Positions 51,275 through 59,387 of a DNA stretch of 64,000 nt are shown here, piece after piece. Both the position numbers and the translations under genes were made by a program. The first letter of the stretch is position 1. Each line of letters starts with the position of its first letter. Source of the stretch: a bacterium (GTDB lineage Bacteria > Armatimonadota > Zipacnadia > Zipacnadales > Zipacnadaceae); assembly GCA_030603495.1 (NCBI GenBank), contig JAUVXR010000007.1:18672-82671 (forward strand), in the 5' to 3' direction. The notes below the pieces were generated by a model, which saw only the letters and a program-made list of their open reading frames with translations, was not told the origin of the DNA and did not search any database.

Positions 51275-52060
51275 ATGTTTGTTATCGGCGAGCGTATCAA
51301 CGGCATGTTCACCGACGTCAAGAAGGCCATCCAGGCTGAAGATCCCGCCCCCATCCAGGAGCTGGCCAAGCGTCAGATAGCCGCGGGCGCCAACGCCTTG
51401 GACATCAATGTTGGGCCGGCCACTACCGACAAGGTAGGGGCTATGAAGTGGCTGGTGGAGGTCGCTCGGGAAGCGGTGGACGTGCCCTTGTGCATAGATA
51501 CCCCCAATGCCCAGGTTATGCGCGTGGGTCTGGAAGCCGCCGGGGGGAATGCCATCATCAACTCAACGACCGGCGAAGAGGAGCGGATGGCCGAAGTTTT
51601 ACCGCTGGCGGCGGAGTTCAACTGCCCGGTGATTGGTTTGACCATTGACGCCGAAGGTGTACCTCGCGACGCCAATGGCCGGATGGAGATAGCCCTGCGT
51701 CTAGCTGCGGCGTGCATGGAGCAGGGCATAGCCATGACCGACTTGTATATTGATCCGGTCATTCTGCCTGTAAATGCGATGCAGGCGGTGCCCGAGGAGG
51801 TGCTAAAGTCCCTGGGTATGTGCAAGGCGCTCTCGGACCCCCCTCCTCAGACTATCCTAGGCCTTAGCAACGTCTCCCAGGGCACACTCTATCGCGAACT
51901 GATTAACCGTACCTACCTGGTCATGGCTGTGGCTAACAGCCTCGACGCAGCCATCATGGACCCCTTTGACGACGACCTGATGGAAGCGATGATTACCACC
52001 GAAGTGCTCTTGAACCGCAACGTTTACTGCGACGACTTTATCAAAGCCTACCGCAGGTAG
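51275..52060 (+). CDS. acsE: Methyltetrahydrofolate:corrinoid iron-sulfur protein methyltransferase (AcsE)
   Basis: The 261-residue pterin-binding TIM barrel has MFVIGERINGMF, ANALDINVGPAT, VPLCIDTPNAQVM, IINSTTGEEERM, GLTIDAEGVPRDA and ILGLSNVSQGTL, with the folate-binding Asp and Asn residues in DINVG, IDTPN and LSNVS. It moves the methyl group of 5-methyl-tetrahydrofolate to Co(I) of AcsCD. AAGGAGAG lies 8 bases before the ATG. Confidence 0.95.
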   Translation: MFVIGERINGMFTDVKKAIQAEDPAPIQELAKRQIAAGANALDINVGPATTDKVGAMKWLVEVAREAVDVPLCIDTPNAQVMRVGLEAAGGNAIINSTTGEEERMAEVLPLAAEFNCPVIGLTIDAEGVPRDANGRMEIALRLAAACMEQGIAMTDLYIDPVILPVNAMQAVPEEVLKSLGMCKALSDPPPQTILGLSNVSQGTLYRELINRTYLVMAVANSLDAAIMDPFDDDLMEAMITTEVLLNRNVYCDDFIKAYRR

Positions 52061-52096
52061 GCAGTCGGGGATGCGTCTGGTGGGTGACAGCGGAGC

Positions 52097-52816
52097 ATGA
52101 CCTCGGTCGAGATCCTCCACATTGAAGGCCACTTCTGGCAGCGCCTATTTGAGCATCTTTACACGATGAGTGAAGAGGTAACAGCAACTCAGGTTCCCAG
52201 CCAACTACCAATGATCGTAGACAATCCTCGTGACTTCCTGCCAGCGTCGGTCGGAGCAGCCGATGTTACGATTGCGGTCAATATTCACCACGACTTGCTT
52301 GCGGAGCTGCCGTCATTCGTGTCGGAACGAGGCGGACAAGCGCTCATTGCCCCCCGGGAAGACCCAACTTGGATAAGACCCGGGCTGATGAACCAAGTCA
52401 CTCAGGATTGCGTGAAGCTAGGGATAGAATGTGCCTTTCCTGAGCCGTTCTGCGCCCTGCAGCCAAATACGCCCATAGTTGAGCAGTTTTGCCGAGAGTA
52501 CCAGGTCGGCTGCCCGCAGCTTGAGTTCGTTGTCACGAACGGGCGGATTAGCACGGCACGTTGCCTGCGTAGCGCACCGTGCGGTTTGACCGTATGGGTG
52601 GCTGAGCGGTTGGAGGGCATCGAGGCCGGAGAAGCTCTGGTCGAGCAGGCCAAGGTCCTCCACCACAGCCGGCCCTGCTTGGCCAGCATGGTGATGCTGC
52701 CGGGTATGGATGATACGCTGATGCACAAGTCACTGGACATATTCGAAGACACTGTCCGCGAAGCTCTCCGGGCCGCGCTGGCTGATGTCGGATCTGGGGA
52801 AGGTGGAAGGCCATGA
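52097..52816 (+). CDS. DUF166 domain protein
   Basis: The 239-residue protein matches the DUF166 pattern: DVTIAVNIHHDLLAELP, then CAFPEPFCALQPNTPIVEQFCREYQVGCPQLEFVVTNGRISTARCLRSAPCGLTVWVAERLEG. The cysteines in FPEPFC, VGCPQLE, RCLR and APCG are conserved in the family, which is common in methanogens. No reaction is established. It is coupled to the following cooC gene by a 4-base overlap, so it belongs to the CODH/ACS operon, perhaps in metal or cluster handling. Confidence 0.75.
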   Translation: MTSVEILHIEGHFWQRLFEHLYTMSEEVTATQVPSQLPMIVDNPRDFLPASVGAADVTIAVNIHHDLLAELPSFVSERGGQALIAPREDPTWIRPGLMNQVTQDCVKLGIECAFPEPFCALQPNTPIVEQFCREYQVGCPQLEFVVTNGRISTARCLRSAPCGLTVWVAERLEGIEAGEALVEQAKVLHHSRPCLASMVMLPGMDDTLMHKSLDIFEDTVREALRAALADVGSGEGGRP

Positions 52817-53574
52817 GAATCGCGATAGCCGGTAAGGGCGGAGTTGGGAAGACTACTGTGTCCGCAGGGTTGTGTCGGCTGTTAGCAGAGCGGGGTCGAA
52901 ATCCCCGGGCAGTGGATGCTGATCCCAACAACTGTCTCGGATATGCGCTGGGTTTTCCGGCACAGCTACTGGTCGACATCAGGCCGTTGTCCGAAATGCG
53001 GGAGCTGCTCGCCGAACGTGCGGGAGCCGCTCCCGGGCAAGGCGGGATGTTCGCGCTCGCCCCACCCGTGACTGACCTGATCGCCGAATACGAGATCAAT
53101 TATGGCGGTATGAGTCTATTGGTGATGGGCACTGTTGATGAGGGTGGTAGGGGCTGCATGTGCCCAGAGAATGCGACGCTGCAGGCGATCCTGCGTGAAT
53201 TAGTCGCCGAGGAGCGGGATCTGTTGGTGGATATGGTAGCGGGCCTGGAACACCTGGGGCGAGGTACCGCGCAGTACGTTGATGAACTTCTGATAGTAGC
53301 TCAGCCGGCGAGCGCCGCCCTGCGCACAGTCAGGCGGATGATTGATCTGGCTGAGGACATCGGCCTGGACCGGATTTCGATACTGGGTAATAACGCTGTC
53401 AACGAGCAAGACGTTCAAATGATTCGGGACAGCTTGCCTGATCTGCCGGTGGTGGATGTTCTGCCCCATTATCCTGGCCTACAGGATGATGACGTCTTTG
53501 CCGGGGCGGACGGTCAGCGCTTGAAGGTGGACCTAACCAGAGTTCTGGAGCACCTGGCAGGGCAGGAGGAATGA
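52813..53574 (+). CDS. cooC: CooC-type nickel-insertion ATPase (CODH/ACS maturation)
   Basis: The 253-residue P-loop protein begins MRIAIAGKGGVGKTTVSAGLCRLLAERG (deviant Walker A) and ends its first half with EGGRGCMCPENATLQ-like text (DEGGRGCMCPENATLQ). The Cys-Met-Cys pair is the metal-binding CxC of CooC/AcsF. LLVDMVAGLEHLGRGT is the family's Walker B region. It should load nickel into CODH or ACS using ATP. Confidence 0.88.
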   Translation: MRIAIAGKGGVGKTTVSAGLCRLLAERGRNPRAVDADPNNCLGYALGFPAQLLVDIRPLSEMRELLAERAGAAPGQGGMFALAPPVTDLIAEYEINYGGMSLLVMGTVDEGGRGCMCPENATLQAILRELVAEERDLLVDMVAGLEHLGRGTAQYVDELLIVAQPASAALRTVRRMIDLAEDIGLDRISILGNNAVNEQDVQMIRDSLPDLPVVDVLPHYPGLQDDDVFAGADGQRLKVDLTRVLEHLAGQEE

Positions 53575-53589
53575 GGACGCAACCACGCT

Positions 53590-54351
53590 ATGGGTAAAGT
53601 AATAGTCGTTACAGGACGGGGGGGGAGTGGCAAGACCAGCTTCGTGGCGCTGGCCGCCAAGCACCTGCCCGCGCCGCAACTGCTGATTGATGCCGACTCC
53701 GACCAGAATCTGGCAGCGATGCTCGGGATTGATCTCCAGGAGGCCGGCGTCCGGACGATTTCGGACATCTTGCATGACATCCAGGTGTCGCGGCGTACCG
53801 AATCGCCGGAGTTGGGTTCGATGCCCTTGGCCCAGCAGATTGAATACCTGCTGCATATGAATTGCCTGTACGAATCCGAGGATTTTGACCTCATCTCAGT
53901 GGGGGTAAAGTGGACGCAGGGATGTTACTGCCACGCCAACGACATTCTCCGGCGGGTATTGCCCGAATTGGCTCGCAGCTACACCTGCACTGTGATTGAT
54001 TCGCCCGGCGGCCTGGAGCACTTGAACAGAAGGATCACCAGCGAGATTGACGACATCTTCGTTGTCATGGATCCCTCGGCGAAGTCGCTGCGCAATGTGG
54101 CGAGAATAAAGACCATCGCGGAGGACCTAACAATCCGCTATTCTCATCTGTATCTGGTAGCAAACTATCGGTTTGACGACGAGAAGACTGAGATTCTGCA
54201 GGACATCCCTGGCACCACTTATCTGGGGAGAATACCCTCTGATCCTGAGGTCGAAGAACACGATTGGAGCAATCAGTCTTTGCTGGAGCTACCCGATTCG
54301 GGGCCGGCGCCCTCGGCGGTCGCGGAGATATTGAGCAACGCCGGCTATTGA
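53590..54351 (+). CDS. Second CooC-like ATPase
   Basis: The 253-residue protein begins MGKVIVVTGRGGSGKTSFVALAAKHLPAPQLLIDADSDQNLAAMLGID, and has VGVKWTQGCYCHANDILRRVLPELARSYTCTVIDSPGGLEHLNRRI, with a Cys-Tyr-Cys pair where CooC has CxC. It differs greatly from the CooC encoded 15 bases upstream: the signature lysine pattern is GRGGSGKTS and the N-terminus is shorter. One may serve CODH and the other ACS, but this is inference. Confidence 0.8.
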   Translation: MGKVIVVTGRGGSGKTSFVALAAKHLPAPQLLIDADSDQNLAAMLGIDLQEAGVRTISDILHDIQVSRRTESPELGSMPLAQQIEYLLHMNCLYESEDFDLISVGVKWTQGCYCHANDILRRVLPELARSYTCTVIDSPGGLEHLNRRITSEIDDIFVVMDPSAKSLRNVARIKTIAEDLTIRYSHLYLVANYRFDDEKTEILQDIPGTTYLGRIPSDPEVEEHDWSNQSLLELPDSGPAPSAVAEILSNAGY

Positions 54352-54554
54352 ACCGCGGCTGTATCCGGCGGCGCCAAAGACGAAGTCAGATGGCAGTGGA
54401 GATATTCGTAACGAGTATGCGACAGATCACGGGCAAGACGCAGGCACTCATCGCTTCCCAAGCAGTTCCGATAATCGTTCCGTAGAGGAAGCCAAGTCCT
54501 TCATTTTCCGAAGTCTCATATGACAAATGTCCGCTCGATACTGGAGGTGTGACT

Positions 54555-55976
54555 ATGGCTCAACTCTTTGCTGATGCCGATCTTGACCGTCTCATCGAAG
54601 ATATCTACCATCTGCTCTCCGAGGTGGGGCTCAGAGTAGACCACAGTAAAGTAGCAGAGGAGATGAGATCAGCAGGCTGCCAGCCCAGGGCTGATGGTCG
54701 CCTTCGCATACCCAAGGGACTATTAGACGAACTGATAGAGCGCCAACGCGTGCGCCAACGCCAACAAAAGTGTTTGGTCAGACCGGTTGATTCGGATATG
54801 GCACAGCTAATGGACCGTGCCTTCAGCCCCGGCCCCACGAAGTACTATGACTACGAGCAGCGCAAGACTATGCGTGTTGATACACCTACGTTTACTCGTA
54901 TGATTCAGTTTGCTGAAGCCACACCCGAAATCGCAATGGTATCCCCGTGGGTTCGACAAGATACAGCACCTGCAATCGAGCCAATTGAGAGCGTGGTCTT
55001 AGGCTTGAAGCTATCGCGCAAGATGTTGGGCATAGACGCGCTCGTACCTGCACAGGTCAAATACTTGGTGGAGATTAGTGAAATAGTAACGGGACGGTCC
55101 GGTGACACCACCTACCTGAGAGGATCGCAGTGCATGACTTCTCCGCTTATCTTGGGCCATCGGTCCGCAGAAGAGATCGCGGAGCGAGCTCGCTGCGGTG
55201 TAGAGCATTATTTCATCGCTAGCATGGCGATGGTGGGAGTCAATACTCCTATAACCTTAGCTGGAGCAGTTGTCGTAGCCGCTGCTGAGATTCTTGGAGG
55301 AATAGTCGCTGCGTATCTCATGAACCCGGCAGCTGCCTTGACTGGTGGAGTAGTGACCACGGTGATGGATATGCACAGTGGTGGTGCCACGCTGGCCGCG
55401 CCGGAGAATTGTCTTCTCCAGGCGGGGGTGTGCGAGTTGTTTGAACGGCGGCTTGGTGGACATATTATCGAAGATATGCAGTATGCCCCTTGCTCCCCGG
55501 TGCCCGGGCTACAGGTTGTATATGAGAATTTCCTGACAGCTATGGCCGAGACCCATTTAATGGGCCAGCGAAGAAGATATGTCGGTCGGGGTCTGTTAGC
55601 CAATGGTGGGGTAGGTTCGCCGGTACAAGCGATGTTAGACATTGAAGTGATGAAATCCTTGGCTCATGTGGATCTTGGCATTCCAGTTGCCGATGCGACA
55701 CTGCAAAGCAGCGAGATCATCGAGCGCATACGCGATGGCAAGGACTTTCTGACCAGCGAGTATACTCTGAGCCACTTCCGTGACCTGTGGATACCGCGTT
55801 TCTTTGTGCGACAGACCACGGATTTACGAGCCAGCAGCGAGGCAGCCATCCTGGAACGGTGCAATAGTGCGTGGCGGGAGAATGTCAAGCAGTACCACGC
55901 GCCTAACTGGCCGGAAGATACCTTATGTGCCCTCGACGATGTCGTGCGTCGTGCTCGGGCTGAACTGTGTGTCTAG
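54555..55976 (+). CDS. MttB-family (trimethylamine methyltransferase-like) protein without pyrrolysine
   Basis: The 473-residue TIM-barrel protein matches the MttB superfamily: MLGIDALVPAQVKYLVEISEIVTG, LRGSQCMTSPLILGHRSAEEIAERARCGV, MAMVGVNTPITLAGAVVVAAAEILGGIVAAYLMNPAAALTGGVVTTVMDM and GLQVVYENFLTAMAETHLMGQRRRYVGRGLLANGGVGSPVQAM. The frame is uninterrupted, so there is no in-frame TAG for pyrrolysine. Such members demethylate glycine betaine, proline betaine or similar compounds onto a corrinoid protein. No mttC-type corrinoid gene is nearby. GGAGG lies 7 bases before ATG 54555. Confidence 0.85.
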   Translation: MAQLFADADLDRLIEDIYHLLSEVGLRVDHSKVAEEMRSAGCQPRADGRLRIPKGLLDELIERQRVRQRQQKCLVRPVDSDMAQLMDRAFSPGPTKYYDYEQRKTMRVDTPTFTRMIQFAEATPEIAMVSPWVRQDTAPAIEPIESVVLGLKLSRKMLGIDALVPAQVKYLVEISEIVTGRSGDTTYLRGSQCMTSPLILGHRSAEEIAERARCGVEHYFIASMAMVGVNTPITLAGAVVVAAAEILGGIVAAYLMNPAAALTGGVVTTVMDMHSGGATLAAPENCLLQAGVCELFERRLGGHIIEDMQYAPCSPVPGLQVVYENFLTAMAETHLMGQRRRYVGRGLLANGGVGSPVQAMLDIEVMKSLAHVDLGIPVADATLQSSEIIERIRDGKDFLTSEYTLSHFRDLWIPRFFVRQTTDLRASSEAAILERCNSAWRENVKQYHAPNWPEDTLCALDDVVRRARAELCV

Positions 55977-55999
55977 AGGCCTGTCGGAATACTCCTGAA

Positions 56000-56350
56000 A
56001 CGGCTACAAATCCGCGTGTTGTGTGGAGGTTTCGGACTATAAACTCGCACAGTCTTCTGGCGGCGACTGTGCCGTCAGGAGGGGCTCAAAGTGCCCCAAA
56101 AACAGCCCAAGCGGCGGCGCTTGTGGTTAAATGATGGGTCCTGTGTGCGGCTGCGTGCGGCCTACCGGGATCACGTATGGAGCTATGACTTCATGCATGG
56201 ACGCACGCATGACGGCAAAGCGTTTCGTTTGCTGACTACTATCGGTGAATATAGCCGGGAGTGTCTGGCCATTAAGGTAGCCTGCCGGCTGACTAGTGAA
56301 GAGGGGTTAGACCAACTGACCCAGTTGTTCATCCAACGGCACATCCTTGA
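56000..56350 (+). mobile_element. IS3-family transposase remnant
   Basis: From about 56091 the frame reads VPQKQPKRRRLWLNDGSCVRLRAAYRDHVWSYDFMHGRTHDGKAFRLLTTIGEYSRECLAIKVACRLTSEEGLDQLTQLFIQ, the start of the rve catalytic domain of IS3-type OrfB (first Asp in YDFMH). Upstream, WRRLCRQEGLK in frame and a TAA a few codons earlier are degraded OrfB text. The catalytic DNGPEF and Glu regions are missing. Outer limits are approximate and no inverted repeats were found. Confidence 0.75.
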
Positions 56351-56615
56351 CCATATCCGGCATCCGACGTACGCTGCACACTGGCTATGGGCAATCGCTC
56401 AAGCGTTGTTACTCCAGAACTGGATCGCAGGCTTGGCCATGCTGGCGTCTTTCCTTTCCCTGTACCTGCTGCGGGTTCCGCGTGAGGAAGAAATGATGCT
56501 TGAGCACTTTGGAGAAGAGTACGGTTCCTACATGAACCGAACCGGCCGAGTCATTCCGCATCTTTGGGGACAGTGTCCGCCCCCAGCTAAATCTGGCGAA
56601 GAAGCGTGCAGTTGA
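56091..56615 (+). CDS. Chimeric ORF: IS3 transposase fragment joined in frame to an isoprenylcysteine methyltransferase-like C-terminus
   Basis: The 174-residue frame changes identity at FIQRHILDHIR-HPTYAAHWLWAIAQALLLQNWIAGLAMLASFLSLYLLRVPREEEMMLEHFGEEYGSYMNRTGRVIPHLWG. The second part is the C-terminal half of the ICMT/PEMT membrane methyltransferase family, with its RHPxY, RVPREEEMM-FGEEYGSYM and TGRVIP motifs. The N-terminal membrane half is missing. The join is in IRHP, where both families can read DHIR. A GTG with AGGAGGGG before it could start translation, but whether the fusion is expressed is unknown; it may be a relic. Confidence 0.65.
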   Translation: MPQKQPKRRRLWLNDGSCVRLRAAYRDHVWSYDFMHGRTHDGKAFRLLTTIGEYSRECLAIKVACRLTSEEGLDQLTQLFIQRHILDHIRHPTYAAHWLWAIAQALLLQNWIAGLAMLASFLSLYLLRVPREEEMMLEHFGEEYGSYMNRTGRVIPHLWGQCPPPAKSGEEACS

Positions 56616-56640
56616 TTTAGGCATGTGGATTTGATATAAT
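56612..56640 (+). promoter_or_regulatory. Promoter of the tRNA-Asn gene
   Basis: TTGATT, a 17-base spacer and TATAAT. Start near 56647 gives a ~49-nt 5' extension before the tRNA. The -35 box overlaps the stop of the chimeric ORF. Confidence 0.7.
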
Positions 56641-56695
56641 GGTAGCAGTCACGCCATAGAATGCCAGGCAGCAACTGAACTTGGTCATTATGGGT

Positions 56696-56770
56696 TCCCC
56701 GGTAGCTCAACGGTAGAGCAACTGGCTGTTAACCAGTAGGTTGGTGGTTCGAATCCGCCCCGGGGAGCCA
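56696..56770 (+). tRNA. tRNA-Asn (anticodon GTT), integration site of the downstream element
   Basis: TCCCCGG pairs with CCGGGGA in the acceptor stem, followed by discriminator G and an encoded CCA. The anticodon arm is ACTGG-CTGTTAA-CCAGT with anticodon GTT, and the T arm contains GGTTCGAATCC. The recombinase gene on the other strand ends at 56729 inside this tRNA, so the 3' half of the tRNA is the attachment sequence. Confidence 0.95.
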
Positions 56771-58360
56771 TGATAGGTCAATTGTGGGAACTGCTACTAA
56801 CTGGTTAACAGTTCCCGTTTCGTTGGGAGCCAAGCCGAGGCTGCACAGAGCAGCTATATCGCCCGCCAGGCGCACCTCGTGGCCCTCAATCTCTATCTTC
56901 TCCAGCAGCAAGTTCAGGTATCGCTTAGACAGCCCATGGTCATCCGACATGAATACATCGCGCAAGGTCCGCTGGATATTGCGCAAACTGTCCGTCTTGA
57001 AGAGGTAGGGGGGAATCTGCCGCGGGCCCTGCGCCCGCTCAACCTGCTCCAGCAGTTCTGACTCTTCTGCCTTGAGTTCGCCCAGCCTGTCACCGACCAG
57101 CTCCAAGTCCACAGCGCCCGTTTCGATGACCTCGTAATGCCTCCGTATCCGGGTGCGGGCATCTTCTACTCGGCGCTTTACGGCCCGGATATTGCCATCA
57201 TTTCGTCGCTTGAATTTCGCTAATTCCCTCGCCAGTTGTCGCACAATCTCGCGGATCCGGTCGATGGTAAACAGCTTATCAGCCAGGTGCTCAAGAATCT
57301 GCTGCTCCAGCTCTTCTTGTGGTGTTCGGTTGCCCTCACACGCCGACTTCCCCTTGCGACTGTAATTCGAACAGTTGTAATAGCGATAAGCTCCTCCTTT
57401 TGCTGTTTCAATCCCCATCCGTGCCCCGCACCTGCCGCACATGAGCAGCCCGGCCAGCAGGGCAGGTGATCCCGTGACAGACGGTGGTGTCTTCACAGAG
57501 GGGCGGCGCTTTCTTCTCAGGCTTGTCGCCTCGTCGAATACCTCCCGGCTCAGGATCGGCTCCACCGGGACTAAGACCCAGTCCTCTCGTGGCTTCGTCT
57601 CTCCGGTTTTCCCGTTCCTTTTGTTGTAGTAGTACTCGCCCACGTACACGGGATCGCGCAGCCGCTCCTGCACACGCTGTTTGGACCACTCTTTGTCCCC
57701 TCGGAACAGGCACCCTTCCCGGTTCAGGACCCCCGTCAAACGCTTCGCCCCGATTTGTCTACCGTTCAGGCCGTTGACGTACAGATCGAACATCCTTCGA
57801 ACGACGGCGGCCTCATCCTCATCCGGCACAAGCTTGCTCTTAATGTTGCCTCGCGCATCCTCCCCCTTCTCTACCTTGTACCCGAAGGGAGGCGTCGAGC
57901 CGTTGAAATACCCCTGCCTTGCATTCTCTTTCATTCCGCGCAGAGTGTGGAATGCGTTGATATCACTTTCGTACTGGTCTTGCAGTTCGAAGATGCCTTC
58001 GATGAAGTTGCCCGTTGGGTGATCTGAAACTTCCTGCGTAATGCTGACAACGCGGACGCCCTCTCTCTTCAAGCGGCGCTTGTAGACCTTCGCCCCCAGG
58101 GCGTCACGGAAGAACCGCGATGTAGTGAGGACAAGGATAGCCTCCACCCCTGACGTCTTGTCCAGCACAAGCTGCATCATCTCCCGGAACACGGGACGGT
58201 TGTCGTCAGTGGCCGACGCGCCCTCCTCCCGAAACTCATCTACTACTTCGTGACTGTTCCGCCGGCAGTAGTCCCGCAGTTGCTCGAGCTGATCAGGGAT
58301 GGAAAGGTCGTGCTCGGCCTGACGTGCTGTCGATACTCTGGCGTACAGAACCACCTTCAA
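56729..58360 (-). CDS. Large serine recombinase (site-specific integrase)
   Basis: The 543-residue protein has an N-terminal resolvase domain MKVVLYARVSTARQAEHDLSIPDQLEQLRDYC with the nucleophile Ser10, a recombinase domain (about 170-290), a zinc ribbon (CGRCGARM ... YYNCSNYSRKGKSACEGN), and a coiled coil near 360-430. The final residues LPGADSNHQPTG are encoded by the antisense of the tRNA-Asn 3' half, so the gene's end is made by the attachment site. It should integrate and excise the element at the tRNA. Confidence 0.93.
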   Translation of the reverse strand: MKVVLYARVSTARQAEHDLSIPDQLEQLRDYCRRNSHEVVDEFREEGASATDDNRPVFREMMQLVLDKTSGVEAILVLTTSRFFRDALGAKVYKRRLKREGVRVVSITQEVSDHPTGNFIEGIFELQDQYESDINAFHTLRGMKENARQGYFNGSTPPFGYKVEKGEDARGNIKSKLVPDEDEAAVVRRMFDLYVNGLNGRQIGAKRLTGVLNREGCLFRGDKEWSKQRVQERLRDPVYVGEYYYNKRNGKTGETKPREDWVLVPVEPILSREVFDEATSLRRKRRPSVKTPPSVTGSPALLAGLLMCGRCGARMGIETAKGGAYRYYNCSNYSRKGKSACEGNRTPQEELEQQILEHLADKLFTIDRIREIVRQLARELAKFKRRNDGNIRAVKRRVEDARTRIRRHYEVIETGAVDLELVGDRLGELKAEESELLEQVERAQGPRQIPPYLFKTDSLRNIQRTLRDVFMSDDHGLSKRYLNLLLEKIEIEGHEVRLAGDIAALCSLGLAPNETGTVNQLVAVPTIDLSWLPGADSNHQPTG

Positions 58361-58517
58361 TGGTATTCACCTCGCTCACGAGCAAGTCTCCGTCTTCGTC
58401 GTCCTCTGCCATTTCGGGTAGAAGCAGCGGAGCGACGCCCAGAAGCAGCCGGATCTCCTCTGTGCATACCCGGTCACCCAGGTCACCCAGATTGTCCGTG
58501 ATGTGGAACTTCCTCAC
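58293..58517 (-). CDS. Small acidic protein overlapping the recombinase start
   Basis: A 74-residue frame opens with GTG after GAGGG: MRKFHITDNLGDLGDRVCTEEIRLLLGVAPLLLPEMAEDDEDGDLLVSEVNTIEGG. It is not recognised. The amino-acid make-up is that of a real soluble protein, unlike the Ser-rich frame on the opposite strand, and the last 68 bases overlap the recombinase start, which would couple their translation. A recombination directionality factor or regulator is possible but unproven. Confidence 0.45.
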   Translation of the reverse strand: MRKFHITDNLGDLGDRVCTEEIRLLLGVAPLLLPEMAEDDEDGDLLVSEVNTIEGGSVRQSIDSTSGRARPFHP

Positions 58518-58625
58518 TGGCCCTCTATGCTCCTTCTATGCTCGCTTCGCGCATGGCTCGCCGTAGCTGCGCACTGTAGCCATTCGGTCACCAGGTCCGC
58601 GAGAAGATCCCTATTCCGTGGCTCC

Positions 58626-59369
58626 TCAGTCCCTTGCTAAGGCTCGGGCTAGGGCTTCTCGCTGCTCTTCGGACAGCTTCGCCAGCGTCTCGGCAAGCCG
58701 CCGCACTTGGGCCGACTCTGGGCCTTGCTCTTCCGTGTCATACAGCCTGCGGATCGCCTCGTCCGCATCCCGCTGATTCAGGTTGCCGTATATATCAACG
58801 GTCGTCTTTATGCTGCTATGCCTCATGGCCTTCTGTACGACCGCCATGTTTTCCCCGCGCCTGAGTAGCCGATTGGCAAAGGTGTGGCGCAGTGTGTGAG
58901 GACTTATGCGCCGCTCTATGGCCGCCTTGCTTGCCAGTCGATTCACTAGCTGCCTGACGTACCGAGCGCTGATCGGCTTGCCTGGGTGAAGCTGCTGGCC
59001 ATCCCGGGCGAAATGGCCGGCTGCCTTGCCCCTGCTTATGGTGCAAAATACCGCTCCCCTGCCCAGGCCCAGTCTATCCCGCTCCTGCAGCCACACGCTC
59101 AGCTTTGCCGCAGCTGGGCACGTTAGGGCTATCTTGCCGGGCTTGCCGCCCTTGCCGTCGCGGATGTGCACATGAGTGAGTTGGCCGGCCTCCCGGAGCA
59201 GATCCCGGGTCTCCAGAGCCACGGCCTCGCTCACCCGCAGGCCAGTGTCTGCCATTACCTGCAGCAGCGCGATATTGCGTTTGCCGGTGGGATAGCGGGG
59301 GCTGATCTGCCCAAGCAGTGCGGCCAGCTCCTCGTCGTTCAGGGCGTCTTCGGCAGTAGGTCTCTTCAT
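58626..59369 (-). CDS. Tyrosine recombinase lacking the N-terminal DNA-binding domain
   Basis: The 247-residue protein has the catalytic domain of XerC/XerD-type recombinases: DTGLRVSEAVAL (R45), RRISPHTLRHTFANRLLRRGENMAVVQKAMRHSSIKTTVDIYGNLN with the H-x2-R pair, the second His and the nucleophile Tyr. The catalytic domain starts within 15 residues of the N-terminus, so the usual ~90-residue core-binding domain is missing. A charged C-terminal extension (about 205-247) is added instead. AAGGAGGAG precedes the ATG. It may resolve multimers or invert a segment of the element. Confidence 0.88.
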   Translation of the reverse strand: MKRPTAEDALNDEELAALLGQISPRYPTGKRNIALLQVMADTGLRVSEAVALETRDLLREAGQLTHVHIRDGKGGKPGKIALTCPAAAKLSVWLQERDRLGLGRGAVFCTISRGKAAGHFARDGQQLHPGKPISARYVRQLVNRLASKAAIERRISPHTLRHTFANRLLRRGENMAVVQKAMRHSSIKTTVDIYGNLNQRDADEAIRRLYDTEEQGPESAQVRRLAETLAKLSEEQREALARALARD

Positions 59370-59387
59370 CAGGTGCTCCTCCTTGAT

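Noticed and set aside
54264-54485. 73-residue ORF between cooC2 and mttB, and a 31-codon frame from an ATG at about 54390
   Set aside because: The first is mostly a shadow of the CooC-like gene. The second has no ribosome-binding site and no known relative. I see nothing else in this gap of about 200 bases.
54555-55976. Pyrrolysine-containing MttB
   Set aside because: The frame is open from start to stop with normal family length, so no in-frame TAG is translated.
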